From the NCBI RefSeq assembly GCF_014646515.1, contig NZ_BMNK01000017.1:98952-162951 (forward strand): DNA of 64,000 nt. Direction: 5' to 3'. The first letter of the stretch is position 1, and the number at the start of each line of letters is the position of its first letter. This document shows positions 7,982 to 15,945 of this stretch, piece by piece. The translations under genes were made by a program, and so were the position numbers. Below the pieces are notes generated by a model, which saw nothing but the letters and a program-made list of their open reading frames with translations, was not told the origin of the DNA and did no database searches. The stretch is from Nonomuraea glycinis (GTDB taxonomy: Bacteria; Actinomycetota; Actinomycetes; Streptosporangiales; Streptosporangiaceae).

Positions 7982-8815
7982 TCAGCCGAGCACGGCCCAG
8001 ACCACCAGCGTGGTCGCGGTGGCCGTCTCCACCAGCGCGCCCAGGACGTCACCGGTGATCCCGCCGAGCCGCCTGCGGGCGTGGCGAAGCAGCAGCGCAG
8101 CCGCGCCCAGGCCGGCGAGCAGGGACACGGACGGCGTCAGGACCACCCAGCTCAGGGTCTCGGACAGATTCAGGGCCTCGGGCGGGTTCGGGGTCTCGAA
8201 CGGCCTCAGGGCCTCGGGCGCGTTCAGGGCTGTGAAGGCTCCGGACCAGGTCGTCAGGCCAAGGCCCAGGCCCAGGGTCGCCAGGAGGGCGGTCAGGGTG
8301 ACGAGCCAGGCCGCGGGTGTCCGTACCGTGCCCGCGACCATCGCGCCGAGCCCTTCCTCGCGGGCGGCGGGGACTCCGTGCCGGCAGGCCCAGACGAGGG
8401 CCAGCCGGCCGGTCACGCACGCGGTCACCAGTGCGGCGGGACCCGCTTCGGACACGGCGGCGGCCTGGATGAGCAGCGTGAACACCAGGGTCATCACGCC
8501 GAACGGCCCGATGTCCGACTTTTTCATGATGTCGAGCGCCTGGGGGGCGGGTTTGCCGCTGCCCAGGCCGTCGGCGAGGTCCGCCAGGCCGTCCAGGTGC
8601 AGCCCTCGCGTCAGCACGGCCAGCAGGCCGAGGGCCAGGGCCGCGCCCAGCAGCGGCGGTCCGGGCACCAGCAGCGCGAGCGCCGCCACCGCGCCGAGCA
8701 CCAGCCCCACCACGGGGGCCAGCGCCATGGCCTGCCCCGCGACCCGGCGATCGACCCGCTGCACCCGTACCGGCCACACGCTCAGCGTGCCGACCGCCAA
8801 CCGCACCCCGTGCAT
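7982..8815 (-). CDS. cobS: Adenosylcobinamide-GDP ribazoletransferase
   Basis: This 277-residue membrane enzyme joins adenosylcobinamide-GDP to alpha-ribazole, the last main step of adenosylcobalamin assembly. The signature LHLDGLADLADGLGSG lies near residues 75-90, and SDIGPFGVMTLVFTLL follows shortly after. Several hydrophobic helices follow. The cobU gene lies 1.8 kb away on the same strand, but cobT is absent from the window. It is convergent with the CPBP gene, and the phosphotransferase gene lies 49 bp upstream on the same strand. Confidence 0.92.
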   Translation of the reverse strand: MHGVRLAVGTLSVWPVRVQRVDRRVAGQAMALAPVVGLVLGAVAALALLVPGPPLLGAALALGLLAVLTRGLHLDGLADLADGLGSGKPAPQALDIMKKSDIGPFGVMTLVFTLLIQAAAVSEAGPAALVTACVTGRLALVWACRHGVPAAREEGLGAMVAGTVRTPAAWLVTLTALLATLGLGLGLTTWSGAFTALNAPEALRPFETPNPPEALNLSETLSWVVLTPSVSLLAGLGAAALLLRHARRRLGGITGDVLGALVETATATTLVVWAVLG

Positions 8816-8864
8816 CAGCGCGCCGCGGACGCCGCACGCCGCAGAACGGCTCGCCCGGCAGCCA

Positions 8865-9584
8865 TCAGAACAGCTCGTCCAGCAGGCGGTAGTAGTCCAG
8901 TTTGCGCTGGTCGGGCTCGGTCAGGCCGTAGGCGGTCAGGAAGTCGGCTGCGGCGGATTCCGGGAGTTCGCGCAGGGCCACGGCCAGGTCCACGTAGCGG
9001 TCGGCCGTGCCCAGTGCGCCCACGTCCAGCAGGACCGGCTCACCGGAAGGGGAGGCCAGCACGTTGGCGGGGGTGAAGTCGCCGTGCGTGACGACCACAT
9101 CCTCGGCGGCGGGCCGCTCGGTGAGGAGCCTTCGGTGGATCTGTTCGGGGGTGAGCCCGGCGTGGTCGTCGTCGAAGTCCGCGGTGTCCACCAGCCCGTC
9201 GCGGACCCGCTCGGCGGCCCTGGCCAGCTTGACGTCCAGGCGCTCGTCGAACGGGCACTCCGGCACCGGCACGTCGTGCAGGGCGCGCAGCACGGTCCCC
9301 ATCACGGTCCCGGCGTCGCCGGTCGTCCTGCGTTCGAGGGTGCGCCAGCCCGCGTCGGCCAGCACCAGCGTGTCCCCCTCGAACGCCACGATGTCGGGCA
9401 CGCTCGCCCAGCGCTTGAGCCACAGCAGCCGCTCGTGCTCGGCGACCGCCGCCGCGCCCTGTTTGACGAAGAAAGCGCCCGTGTGGCTGGTGACCCTGAG
9501 GGTCTCGCCGCTCATGCCCTCGTGGTCGCCCGACCAGACAGCATGCTCACCGAACAGATCGAACAAGCGCCCAGGAAGCTGCAT
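8865..9584 (-). CDS. Aminoglycoside 3'-phosphotransferase-like kinase
   Basis: The 239-residue protein has the compact APH(3') layout. THGDFTPANVL provides the catalytic Asp and Asn, and LLDVGALGTADRY provides the metal-binding Asp in the pattern seen in kanamycin kinases. The N-terminus is short and the usual Gly-rich strand is weak. Its start (ATG at 9584) follows TAGGAT by 8 nt without a Shine-Dalgarno sequence, so it is probably leaderless. It diverges from the ABC ATPase gene over a 66-bp gap. It could phosphorylate an aminoglycoside or an unrelated small molecule. Confidence 0.75.
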   Translation of the reverse strand: MQLPGRLFDLFGEHAVWSGDHEGMSGETLRVTSHTGAFFVKQGAAAVAEHERLLWLKRWASVPDIVAFEGDTLVLADAGWRTLERRTTGDAGTVMGTVLRALHDVPVPECPFDERLDVKLARAAERVRDGLVDTADFDDDHAGLTPEQIHRRLLTERPAAEDVVVTHGDFTPANVLASPSGEPVLLDVGALGTADRYVDLAVALRELPESAAADFLTAYGLTEPDQRKLDYYRLLDELF

Positions 9585-9592
9585 AACGGTCG

Positions 9593-9644
9593 ATCCTACG
9601 GGCACGCCCGGTGGCCGGATGCATACGCCCGGACTCGCTAGGGT
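9593..9644. promoter_or_regulatory. Back-to-back -10 boxes of two leaderless genes
   Basis: On the minus strand TAGGAT (9598-9593) ends 8 nt before the phosphotransferase ATG. On the plus strand TAGGGT (9639-9644) ends 6 nt before the ABC ATPase ATG. The two -10 boxes are only 40 bp apart, so the polymerase footprints must overlap and the two genes may exclude each other. Confidence 0.5.
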
Positions 9645-9650
9645 GGCCGG

Positions 9651-10451
9651 ATGCACGTGCTTGAACTCGAAGGCGTAGGGGTCAGAGTCGTCGGCAAGAC
9701 GCTGCTGGACGGGATCGACTGGCGGGTGGGCTACGGCGACCATTGGGCCGTTCTCGGGCCGAACGGCGCGGGCAAGACAACGCTGCTGTCACTGGCCGCC
9801 GCGGTGCGCCACCCCACCGTGGGGGCGGTGACCGTGCTCGGCCACCGTCTCGGCCGCGTCGACATGCGTGAGCTGCGCCGGCACATCGGCCTGGTCGCGT
9901 CCAGCCAGCGCCTGATCGACGAGGAACTGCTGGAGGAGGAGGGGGCGACAGCGCACACCGTGGTGCTCACCGGGCACACCGCCACGAGCGCTCCGATCTG
10001 GGAGAAATACGGGGAGATCGAGCGGGAGCGGGCGCTGCGCCTGCTCGCCGACCTCGGCTGCAAGGACCTGGCCGAGCGGCCCTTCCGGGTGTGCTCCCAG
10101 GGCGAGCGCGCCCGGATCAGGGTGGCCAGGGCGCTCATGGCCGACCCTGCCGTGCTGCTGCTGGACGAGCCGTTCGCCGGACTCGACCTGCCGGCTCGCG
10201 AGGACCTCATCTCCGCCGTCGAGAACCTGGCCGAGACCAGGCCCGTGCTCACCACGGTGACGGTGACGCACCACCTGGAGGAGGTGCCCGCGACCACCAC
10301 GCACGCGATGCTCATGTCCGACGCCCGCGTCCTCGCCGCCGGACCGGTGGCCGAGGTGCTCACCCCCGCCAACCTGTCCGACTGCTTCGGCCTCCCGCTC
10401 CAGGTCGACCGCATGGACGGCCGCTGGTACGCCCGCGCCGCCCGCTCCTGA
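9651..10451 (+). CDS. Orphan ABC transporter ATP-binding protein
   Basis: The 266-residue ATPase is complete: Walker A GPNGAGKTT, signature SQGERARIRVARA, Walker B LLLDEPFAGLD and switch His in VTHHLEEVP. The general style is that of ATPases of iron- or molybdate-type importers (YlmA-like). No permease or binding protein lies nearby, so partners must be encoded elsewhere or the protein has a non-transport job. The ATG at 9651 follows TAGGGT by 6 nt, consistent with a leaderless mRNA. Confidence 0.85.
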   Translation: MHVLELEGVGVRVVGKTLLDGIDWRVGYGDHWAVLGPNGAGKTTLLSLAAAVRHPTVGAVTVLGHRLGRVDMRELRRHIGLVASSQRLIDEELLEEEGATAHTVVLTGHTATSAPIWEKYGEIERERALRLLADLGCKDLAERPFRVCSQGERARIRVARALMADPAVLLLDEPFAGLDLPAREDLISAVENLAETRPVLTTVTVTHHLEEVPATTTHAMLMSDARVLAAGPVAEVLTPANLSDCFGLPLQVDRMDGRWYARAARS

Positions 10452-10502
10452 CCCACCCGCACACCCCGGCCGCCCGGCCGCTCGACGGCTGGGCGTCGTG
10501 GC

Positions 10503-10589
10503 GGGGCTGAGTCGTACGCTCAAAGCCGCACGGGGCTGAGTCGTACGCTCAGGGCGGTTAGGGGCTGAGCCGGACGCTCAGAGCCGCAC
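10503..10589. repeat. Three 29-bp tandem copies made from the cobU tail
   Basis: Three exact-register 29-bp units lie at 10503-10531, 10532-10560 and 10561-10589. The third contains the last codons and stop of cobU. Read on the minus strand, the copies begin GTGCGGCTCTGA (the real Val-Arg-Leu-stop), TAACCGCCCTGA and GTGCGGCTTTGA, so one outer unit keeps the coding tail. Each holds CTGAG...CTCAG inverted arms around a GTACG-like core. Confidence 0.85.
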
Positions 10590-11582
10590 AGGGCGGCCGG
10601 CGACCACGAGGGCCACATACTCGGATTCGGCGGCGAGACGCTCGTTCAGCCTGCCGAGCGCGTCTCTGAACGACCGGCCGGCGGCCGTCGCGGGCACCAC
10701 GCCCATGCCGGCCTCGTCGGAGACGGCCACGACGTGGCCGGGCGCGCTCCGCCATGCCCGGACGAGCTCGTCGCAGCGCGCCTCGACGGGGACGCGATCG
10801 CCTTCCCACGCGCCGTGCTCGTCGAACACCGCCGCCAGCCAGGTGCCGAGGCCGTCGATCAGCAGCGGCGTCGTGGCGGCGCCGATCGTCTCGGCCAGGG
10901 CGGTGGTCTCCGCCGTCGCCCAGTGCGCGGGCCTGCGCTCCCGGTGGGCGCGCACCCGCGCCGCCCACTCGGCGTCCCCGTCGCCGCCGGGCCCGGTGGC
11001 GACGTAGGTGACGTACGGCTCGGCCGCCAGACGCAGCTCGGCCTCGGCCGACTTGCCGGAGCGGGACCCGCCGAGCAGCAGCACCCGCCGCGGGCGCCCG
11101 GCGGGGCTCGGCGCCGGGCGGCGCGTGTCGAGCGAGGTCCCGTCGGGTACGGCGCGCGCCCCCCACATCCGCAGCCGCCTCGCCAGCTCCTCCTCGGACC
11201 TGACGCGGTGGTCCAGCCCCACGGCGACCACGTGGGTGCGCTCGTCCACCAGCCCCGCCCGCCGCAACGACCCGAGCCGCTCGGGCCGCTCCAGCGGGTC
11301 GATCAGCACCACGTCATAGGCCGGACCGTCCGTCGGCGGCCGCGACCCCGCCGGCGCGTACAGCAGGCGGGACCCGTCGGGAGCGGTCAGCCCCAAACCG
11401 CCGGCATGCGTCGCGTAGCCCTCCGGCAGGTCGTCGAACGGGAAGGGCACCACGTCGTCGACGACCACCCCGAACGGCCGCCGCCCGGGGCCTTCCCCGT
11501 CGCGGACGGCACAGGAGGCGCAGGGGCAACCAGGCTCGGGCCAGCCCGTGCCGGCCGCCGTACCGGTGAGAAGCACGTTCAC
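10578..11582 (-). CDS. cobU: CobU adenosylcobinamide kinase/guanylyltransferase with an MBL-like N-terminal domain
   Basis: Residues 166-334 are a complete CobU: P-loop LLLGGSRSGKS, then YVATG, the His-containing RVRAHRERRPAHW region and LLIDGLGTWLA. It phosphorylates adenosylcobinamide and then transfers GMP to it. Residues 1-160 look like a PqqB/PhnP-type metallo-beta-lactamase start (GTAAGTGWPEPGCPCASC), but I see no HxHxDH metal motif, so the domain is probably non-catalytic. The GTG at 11582 follows TACGCT by 7 nt, suggesting a leaderless mRNA. The stop codon lies inside a 29-bp tandem repeat. Confidence 0.88.
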   Translation of the reverse strand: MNVLLTGTAAGTGWPEPGCPCASCAVRDGEGPGRRPFGVVVDDVVPFPFDDLPEGYATHAGGLGLTAPDGSRLLYAPAGSRPPTDGPAYDVVLIDPLERPERLGSLRRAGLVDERTHVVAVGLDHRVRSEEELARRLRMWGARAVPDGTSLDTRRPAPSPAGRPRRVLLLGGSRSGKSAEAELRLAAEPYVTYVATGPGGDGDAEWAARVRAHRERRPAHWATAETTALAETIGAATTPLLIDGLGTWLAAVFDEHGAWEGDRVPVEARCDELVRAWRSAPGHVVAVSDEAGMGVVPATAAGRSFRDALGRLNERLAAESEYVALVVAGRPVRL

Positions 11583-11589
11583 CGCGCCG

Positions 11590-11595
11590 AGCGTA
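11590..11595 (-). promoter_or_regulatory. -10 box of cobU
   Basis: TACGCT on the minus strand ends 7 nt before the GTG start of cobU, and no Shine-Dalgarno sequence intervenes. The -35 element is not convincing. Confidence 0.35.
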
Positions 11596-11770
11596 CAAAC
11601 AACCTCGGCCGGAGCGGTGCGGCGGGCGGCCGCCGGACATCGTGCGGCGGTCGTTCGGCCACGCGTGTCAGCCCACGCGGGGCGAATCACTGAGATCCTT
11701 GGCAGGGTGGACGGTTCCAGGGGCCCCGAGAGGGTGCGCCGGGGAGCCCGCGGAAAAAGGAGCGTATGGC

Positions 11771-11977
11771 ATGACATGGCGGTGGCGTTATGAGAATGCA
11801 GCCGGTGGTGAGGTGACGGATCCGCCTTTGCCGCGAGAGGTTTTCCCGAGCCAGGCCGACGCGGAGTCCTGGATCGGCGAAAACTGGAGTGAGCTGCTCG
11901 AAGCCGGTGTTGAACGGGTGGCGCTGCTCGACGAGGAGCGGGTCGAATACACAGGATTGTCCTTGCGGCCGGAATGA
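11771..11977 (+). CDS. Small conserved-type hypothetical protein (68 aa)
   Basis: The acidic protein begins MTWRWRYENA and contains QADAESWIGENWSELLEAGVE. A strong AAGGAG lies 8 nt before ATG 11771. An out-of-frame ATG at 11766 falls between the two and would give only two codons. Actinobacteria commonly encode small proteins of this style, but I know no function. It diverges from cobU and ends at a perfect hairpin terminator. Confidence 0.75.
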   Translation: MTWRWRYENAAGGEVTDPPLPREVFPSQADAESWIGENWSELLEAGVERVALLDEERVEYTGLSLRPE

Positions 11978-11984
11978 GACGCGC

Positions 11985-12019
11985 GAGAACCCCTTGAGCG
12001 TGACGCTCAAGGGGTTCTC
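11985..12019. terminator. Perfect bidirectional hairpin
   Basis: Two 17-bp arms (11985-12001 and 12003-12019) are exact inverted copies around a single G. The arms carry AACCCCTTGAGCGT. It lies between the 68-aa gene and the convergent aldo/keto reductase. There is no U-tract, as is usual in high-GC actinobacteria. Confidence 0.85.
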
Positions 12020-12035
12020 CGCTGCCGGGGGACGG

Positions 12036-13037
12036 TCAGGCGCGCTTGGGCGGGGTCGCGGTCTTGGCGGGGTCGCGCTCCACGATCGGGTCGATCACCT
12101 CGTCGATGCGGCGCAGCACCTCGGCGTCGAGCTTGACGCCCGCGGCCTTGACGTTGTCGCGCACCTGCTCGGGCCGGGAGGCGCCGACGATGGCGCTGGA
12201 GACGTTCGGGTTCTGCAGGACCCAGGCGACGGCGAGCTGCGCCATGGACAGGCCCAGGTCGTCGGCGATGGGCTTGAGCCGCTGCACCCGGGACAGCACC
12301 TCGTCCGACATGAAGCGGGCGATCGTCTCGGCGCCGCCGAGCTCGTCGGTCGCCCGGGAGCCCTGGGGCGGGGCCTGGCCGGGCAGGTACTTCCCGGTGA
12401 GCACGCCCTGCGCGATCGGTGAGAAGACGATCTGGCCGAGCCCTTCACGCTCGCTCAGCGGCACGACCTCGCCCTCGATGACCCGCCACAGCATGGAGTA
12501 TTGAGGCTGGTTGGACACGATGCGGTCGAAGCCCATCTCGTCGGCGATCTTCAGCGCCTGGGCGATCTGGTCGGCCCGCCACTCGCTCACGCCGACGTAC
12601 AGCACCTTGCCCTGGCGGACCAGGTCGTCGAAGGTCTTGAGCGTCTCCTCCAGGGGCGTCGCGGCGTCGTAGCGGTGCGCCTGGTAGAGGTCGACGTAGT
12701 CGGTGCGCAGGCGGCGCAGGGAGCCGTTGATGGACTCGGTGATGTGCTTGCGCGACAGACCGTGGTCGTTGGGGCCCGCGCCGGTCGGCCAGTAGACCTT
12801 GGTGAAGATCTCCAGTGACTCCCGCCGGACGCCCTGGAGCGCCCGGCCGAGCACCTCTTCCGCCTTGGTGCCCGCGTAGACATCGGCGGTGTCGAAGGTG
12901 GTGATGCCCTCGTCGAGAGCCGCCTGCACGCACTGCTTGGCGGCGTCCTCCTCGACCTGGGAGCCGTGAGTGAGCCAGTTGCCGTAGCTGATCTCGCTGA
13001 CCATGAGACCGCTGCGGCCGAGGTGACGGAATTCCAT
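12036..13037 (-). CDS. Aldo/keto reductase
   Basis: The 333-residue TIM-barrel NADPH oxidoreductase is of the Kv-beta-like group. The catalytic tetrad is visible as FDTADVYAGTKAEEVLG (Asp and Tyr), EIFTKVYWP (Lys) and YQAHRYD (His). The cofactor-binding region is in AIVGASRPEQVRDN. The ATG at 13037 begins the usual MEFRHLGRSGL opening. The substrate is unknown. It lies downstream of DUF3043 but is separated from it by several strong hairpins, so it probably has its own promoter. Confidence 0.9.
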   Translation of the reverse strand: MEFRHLGRSGLMVSEISYGNWLTHGSQVEEDAAKQCVQAALDEGITTFDTADVYAGTKAEEVLGRALQGVRRESLEIFTKVYWPTGAGPNDHGLSRKHITESINGSLRRLRTDYVDLYQAHRYDAATPLEETLKTFDDLVRQGKVLYVGVSEWRADQIAQALKIADEMGFDRIVSNQPQYSMLWRVIEGEVVPLSEREGLGQIVFSPIAQGVLTGKYLPGQAPPQGSRATDELGGAETIARFMSDEVLSRVQRLKPIADDLGLSMAQLAVAWVLQNPNVSSAIVGASRPEQVRDNVKAAGVKLDAEVLRRIDEVIDPIVERDPAKTATPPKRA

Positions 13038-13093
13038 ACATCCGACCTTAGAGGCCTATCTGGTCTTCCGGGGACCGGTGTTCCGCTTGTGGA

Positions 13094-13143
13094 GATCGTC
13101 CGCATAGCGAAAAGCTCGACGGCGGACGATCCACCGTCGAGCT
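13094..13143. other. Two interleaved perfect inverted repeats
   Basis: GATCGTCCGC (13094-13103) pairs with GCGGACGATC (13122-13131). AGCTCGACGG (13113-13122) pairs with CCGTCGAGCT (13134-13143). The order is A1-B1-A2-B2, so the two stems either exclude each other or form an H-type pseudoknot. It lies between the DUF3043 stop and the aldo/keto reductase start, both read on the minus strand. Confidence 0.75.
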
Positions 13144-13168
13144 CAGTGTGCTGGGACGCGTCGAACGC

Positions 13169-13193
13169 ACCGGCGGGCGATCGCCCGGCCGGT
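13169..13193. terminator. Near-perfect palindrome after the DUF3043 gene
   Basis: The stretch is centred on the 12-bp palindrome GGGCGATCGCCC and flanked by ACCGG and CCGGT. It lies 14 bp beyond the DUF3043 stop on the minus strand and is a likely terminator. Confidence 0.5.
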
Positions 13194-13207
13194 GACGGCC
13201 TCCCGGC

Positions 13208-13819
13208 CTACTTCTTCTGGGGCACCGGCTTGCCGCCCGGCAGCACCGAAGGCGGCGGGAAGCGCAGCTTGCGGATCTGCAGGGCGCGCATCGCGGCGTA
13301 GAAGCCCACGCCCTTGAGGCTCTCGTCGGGCATCTTCGCCGCCACCTCCCTCTTGATCTTCCAGGCGACGTAGATGGAGGTGAACAGCACGCCGACCATC
13401 ATGACCGGCCAGCCGAACACGATCACGCCGTTGAGCACCTGGACGCGGATGGCCGGCGGCCACGGGACCCAGGTGGCCACCAGGATCAGCAGCGAGAAGG
13501 GCAGGAAGTACTGGCTCGGCAGGCGCCGCGAGTCCACCCAGTCACGGGCGAACTTGCGCGCCGGGCCCTTGTCCCGAGCGGGGAAGTAGCGCTCGTCACC
13601 GGCGAGCATGCCCCTGCGGGCCCGGTCCCGCTCGGCGGCCTGCTTGGCGCGCATCGAGCGGTAGGCCTCTTTGCGGTCCTTGGGAGCGCTGACGGGCTGG
13701 CGCCGTCTGCTCTCGGCGTCTCTGCGCTTGGGAGTGGGACGACCCTTACCCTGGGGCTTAGGATCGTCAATGGGGACGGGGGTGTCGTCCACGGAGGTTT
13801 GGGAACGGCGTCGCAACAC
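13208..13819 (-). CDS. DUF3043 domain membrane protein
   Basis: The 203-residue protein has a long, basic, charged N-terminus (about 110 residues, with KPQGKGRPTPKRRDAESRRR) and a conserved block FARDWVDSRRLPSQYFLPFS. Two membrane helices follow, near residues 112-130 and 140-160. This is the DUF3043 architecture found throughout actinobacteria; its function is unknown. The GTG start at 13819 has GAGG a few bases upstream. It diverges from pspA across 126 bp. Confidence 0.85.
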   Translation of the reverse strand: MLRRRSQTSVDDTPVPIDDPKPQGKGRPTPKRRDAESRRRQPVSAPKDRKEAYRSMRAKQAAERDRARRGMLAGDERYFPARDKGPARKFARDWVDSRRLPSQYFLPFSLLILVATWVPWPPAIRVQVLNGVIVFGWPVMMVGVLFTSIYVAWKIKREVAAKMPDESLKGVGFYAAMRALQIRKLRFPPPSVLPGGKPVPQKK

Positions 13820-13945
13820 GACCTCAACCCTACCTGTAGTGCAACTTAGTGACGCCCACGTGCGTTATGCGTAGGGTAATCCCAAGGCGGCTGGGCTGCA
13901 CTGGGTGAAACACAGCATGACCTAAGAAGGGGACGGCCGACGCGC

Positions 13946-14761
13946 ATGAGCGTGATGAAGAGACTTTCGATGATCTTCAAGTCCAAGGCCAACAAGGCCC
14001 TGGACAAAATGGAGGATCCACGCGAGACCCTCGACTACTCCTACCAGCGGCAGCTTGAGCTGCTGCAGAAGGTGCGTCGTGGAGTGGCGGACGTCGCCAC
14101 CTCTCGCAAACGCGTAGAGCTGCAGATCAATGGTCTTGAGCAGCAGGGCAAGCGCTACGAGGAGCAGGGCCGCAAGGCGCTGTCCGTGGGCCGTGAGGAC
14201 CTCGCGCGCGAGGCGCTGCAGCGGCGCTCCAACCTGCAGACGCAGATCGCCGACCTGAAGATCCAGCACGACAACCTGCAGGCCGAGGAGGAGAAGCTGA
14301 CCACGGCTTCCCAGCGGCTGCAGGCCAAGGTGGACTCCTTCAGGACCAAGAAGGAGACGATCAAGGCCACCTACACCGCGGCCGAGGCGCAGACGCGCAT
14401 CAACGAGGCCTTCTCCGGCATCTCCGAGGAGATGGGGGACGTCGGCCTGGCGATCCAGCGCGCCGAGGACAAGACGGCCAACATGCAGGCCCGCGCCGGC
14501 GCCATCGACGAACTGCTCGCCAGCGGCGCGCTCGACGACTACAGCGGCAGCCGCACCGACGACATTCAGGCCGAGCTCGACCGCATGGGCGGCGGCATGG
14601 ACGTGGAGCTGGAGCTGGCCCGGATGAAGTCCGAGCTCGGCCAGGGCCCCGCGCCCAAGAGCGCGATCGAGCAGGGGCAGCCCCAGCAGCAGCCCCAGCA
14701 GCAGCAAGCCCAGCCGAACCAGCAGACGCAGCAGTTCCGTCAGCCTGGGGAGGGCGCATGA
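13946..14761 (+). CDS. pspA: PspA/IM30 family membrane-stress protein
   Basis: The 271-residue protein is predicted to be almost entirely alpha-helical coiled coil (residues 1-215), with the PspA opening MKRLSMIFKSKANKALDKME and the DYSYQRQLELLQKVRR block. The C-terminal tail is rich in Gln and Pro, which is unusual for PspA. Proteins of this family form ESCRT-III-like assemblies that stabilise damaged membranes. It leads a four-gene run and overlaps pspAA by 4 nt (ATGA). Confidence 0.93.
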   Translation: MSVMKRLSMIFKSKANKALDKMEDPRETLDYSYQRQLELLQKVRRGVADVATSRKRVELQINGLEQQGKRYEEQGRKALSVGREDLAREALQRRSNLQTQIADLKIQHDNLQAEEEKLTTASQRLQAKVDSFRTKKETIKATYTAAEAQTRINEAFSGISEEMGDVGLAIQRAEDKTANMQARAGAIDELLASGALDDYSGSRTDDIQAELDRMGGGMDVELELARMKSELGQGPAPKSAIEQGQPQQQPQQQQAQPNQQTQQFRQPGEGA

Positions 14762-15036
14762 TCATCCGCATCATGGGCGAGGGCCAGGTCGAGATCTCGC
14801 CCGACGACATCTCCGTGCTCAACGATCTCGACACCGAACTCGAGGCGGCCATCGAGTCCGACGACGAGAAGGCGTTCCGGGTCAAGCTGCACGCGCTGCT
14901 GGACAAGGTGCGCCACGTGGGCAAGTCACTGCCGGACGACAGCCTTGAGCCGTCAGAGCTGATCCTTCCCCCCGCGGACGCCTCGATCGAGGAGGTCCGG
15001 GAGATGCTGGGCGACCAGGGCCTCATCCCGGGCTGA
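14758..15036 (+). CDS. pspAA: PspA-associated protein PspAA
   Basis: The 92-residue acidic protein begins MIIRIMGEGQVEISPDDISV and contains LNDLDTELEAAIESDDEKAF, the PspAA signature seen next to PspA in actinobacteria and archaea. Its ATG overlaps the pspA stop. It probably binds and modulates PspA; the mechanism is not established. Confidence 0.9.
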   Translation: MIIRIMGEGQVEISPDDISVLNDLDTELEAAIESDDEKAFRVKLHALLDKVRHVGKSLPDDSLEPSELILPPADASIEEVREMLGDQGLIPG

Positions 15037-15040
15037 CGCC

Positions 15041-15940
15041 GTGCGCTCGCGCTTCGCGGCCGACCCGGGTCTGACCCGCCGCATGGTCGTGACGATGTTC
15101 CTGCTCGGACTGCTGTACGTGGTGTTCGTCGGAGCCCTCGTCGCCCTGGGCGTCCAGGCGGTGGCCGTGCTGCTGATCGCGGGGGTCCTGCTGCTCGCGC
15201 AGTACTTCCTGTCCGACCGCATCGCCCTGTACGCGATGGGCGGGCGGGAGGTGTCGCCGCAGGAGGCCCCCGAGCTGCACGGCCTGATCGACCGGCTGAG
15301 CGCGCTGGCCGACATGCCCAAGCCACGGGTGGCGATCGCGCAGTCCGACGTCCCCAACGCCTTCGCCACCGGCCGCAACCAGAGCAAGGCCGTCGTCTGC
15401 GTGACGACCGGCCTCCTGCGCCGCCTGGAGCCGCACGAGCTCGAGGGCGTGCTCGCCCACGAGCTGTCGCACGTCGCGCACCGGGACGTGGCCGTGATGA
15501 CGATCGCGTCGTTCCTCGGCATCGTCGCCGGACTGATGACCCGGGTGGCGCTCTACACCGGCCTCGGCGGCCGCCGCTCCGACAACCAGGGCGGGCTGCC
15601 GATCGGCCTGATCGTCATGCTGGTCTCGGTCCTGGTGTACGCGGTCAGCTTCCTGCTCACCCGTGCCCTGTCCCGCTATCGGGAGCTGGCCGCCGACCGG
15701 GCCGGGGCGCTGCTCACCCAGCGTCCGTCCGCGCTGGCCAGCGCCCTGGTCAAGATCTCCGGCGAGATGGCCAGCATCCCGACCCGCGACCTGCGTGAGG
15801 CCGAGCCCTTCAACGCCTTCTACTTCGCCCCGGCGCTGGCCAAGGGCACGACGCTGGCGAACCTGTTCGCCACGCACCCGCCGCTTGACCGGCGCCTGGA
15901 GCAGCTCACGCAGATCTCCCACCAACTCGGAAGGGGCTGA
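15041..15940 (+). CDS. htpX: Zinc metalloprotease HtpX
   Basis: The 299-residue M48B membrane protease shows two N-terminal helices (residues 12-50), the zinc motif LAHELSHVAHRD near residue 145, two further helices, and the third ligand in YRELAADRAGA. Family members degrade misfolded membrane proteins. The GTG start lies 4 nt after pspAA, and pspAB follows after 5 nt, so the protease belongs to the Psp response. Confidence 0.93.
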   Translation: MRSRFAADPGLTRRMVVTMFLLGLLYVVFVGALVALGVQAVAVLLIAGVLLLAQYFLSDRIALYAMGGREVSPQEAPELHGLIDRLSALADMPKPRVAIAQSDVPNAFATGRNQSKAVVCVTTGLLRRLEPHELEGVLAHELSHVAHRDVAVMTIASFLGIVAGLMTRVALYTGLGGRRSDNQGGLPIGLIVMLVSVLVYAVSFLLTRALSRYRELAADRAGALLTQRPSALASALVKISGEMASIPTRDLREAEPFNAFYFAPALAKGTTLANLFATHPPLDRRLEQLTQISHQLGRG

Positions 15941-15945
15941 CCGTC

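Noticed and set aside
10503..10589. Possible attachment site or insertion-sequence ends
   Set aside because: No integrase or transposase is nearby, and the units match the cobU coding tail, so local duplication explains them better.
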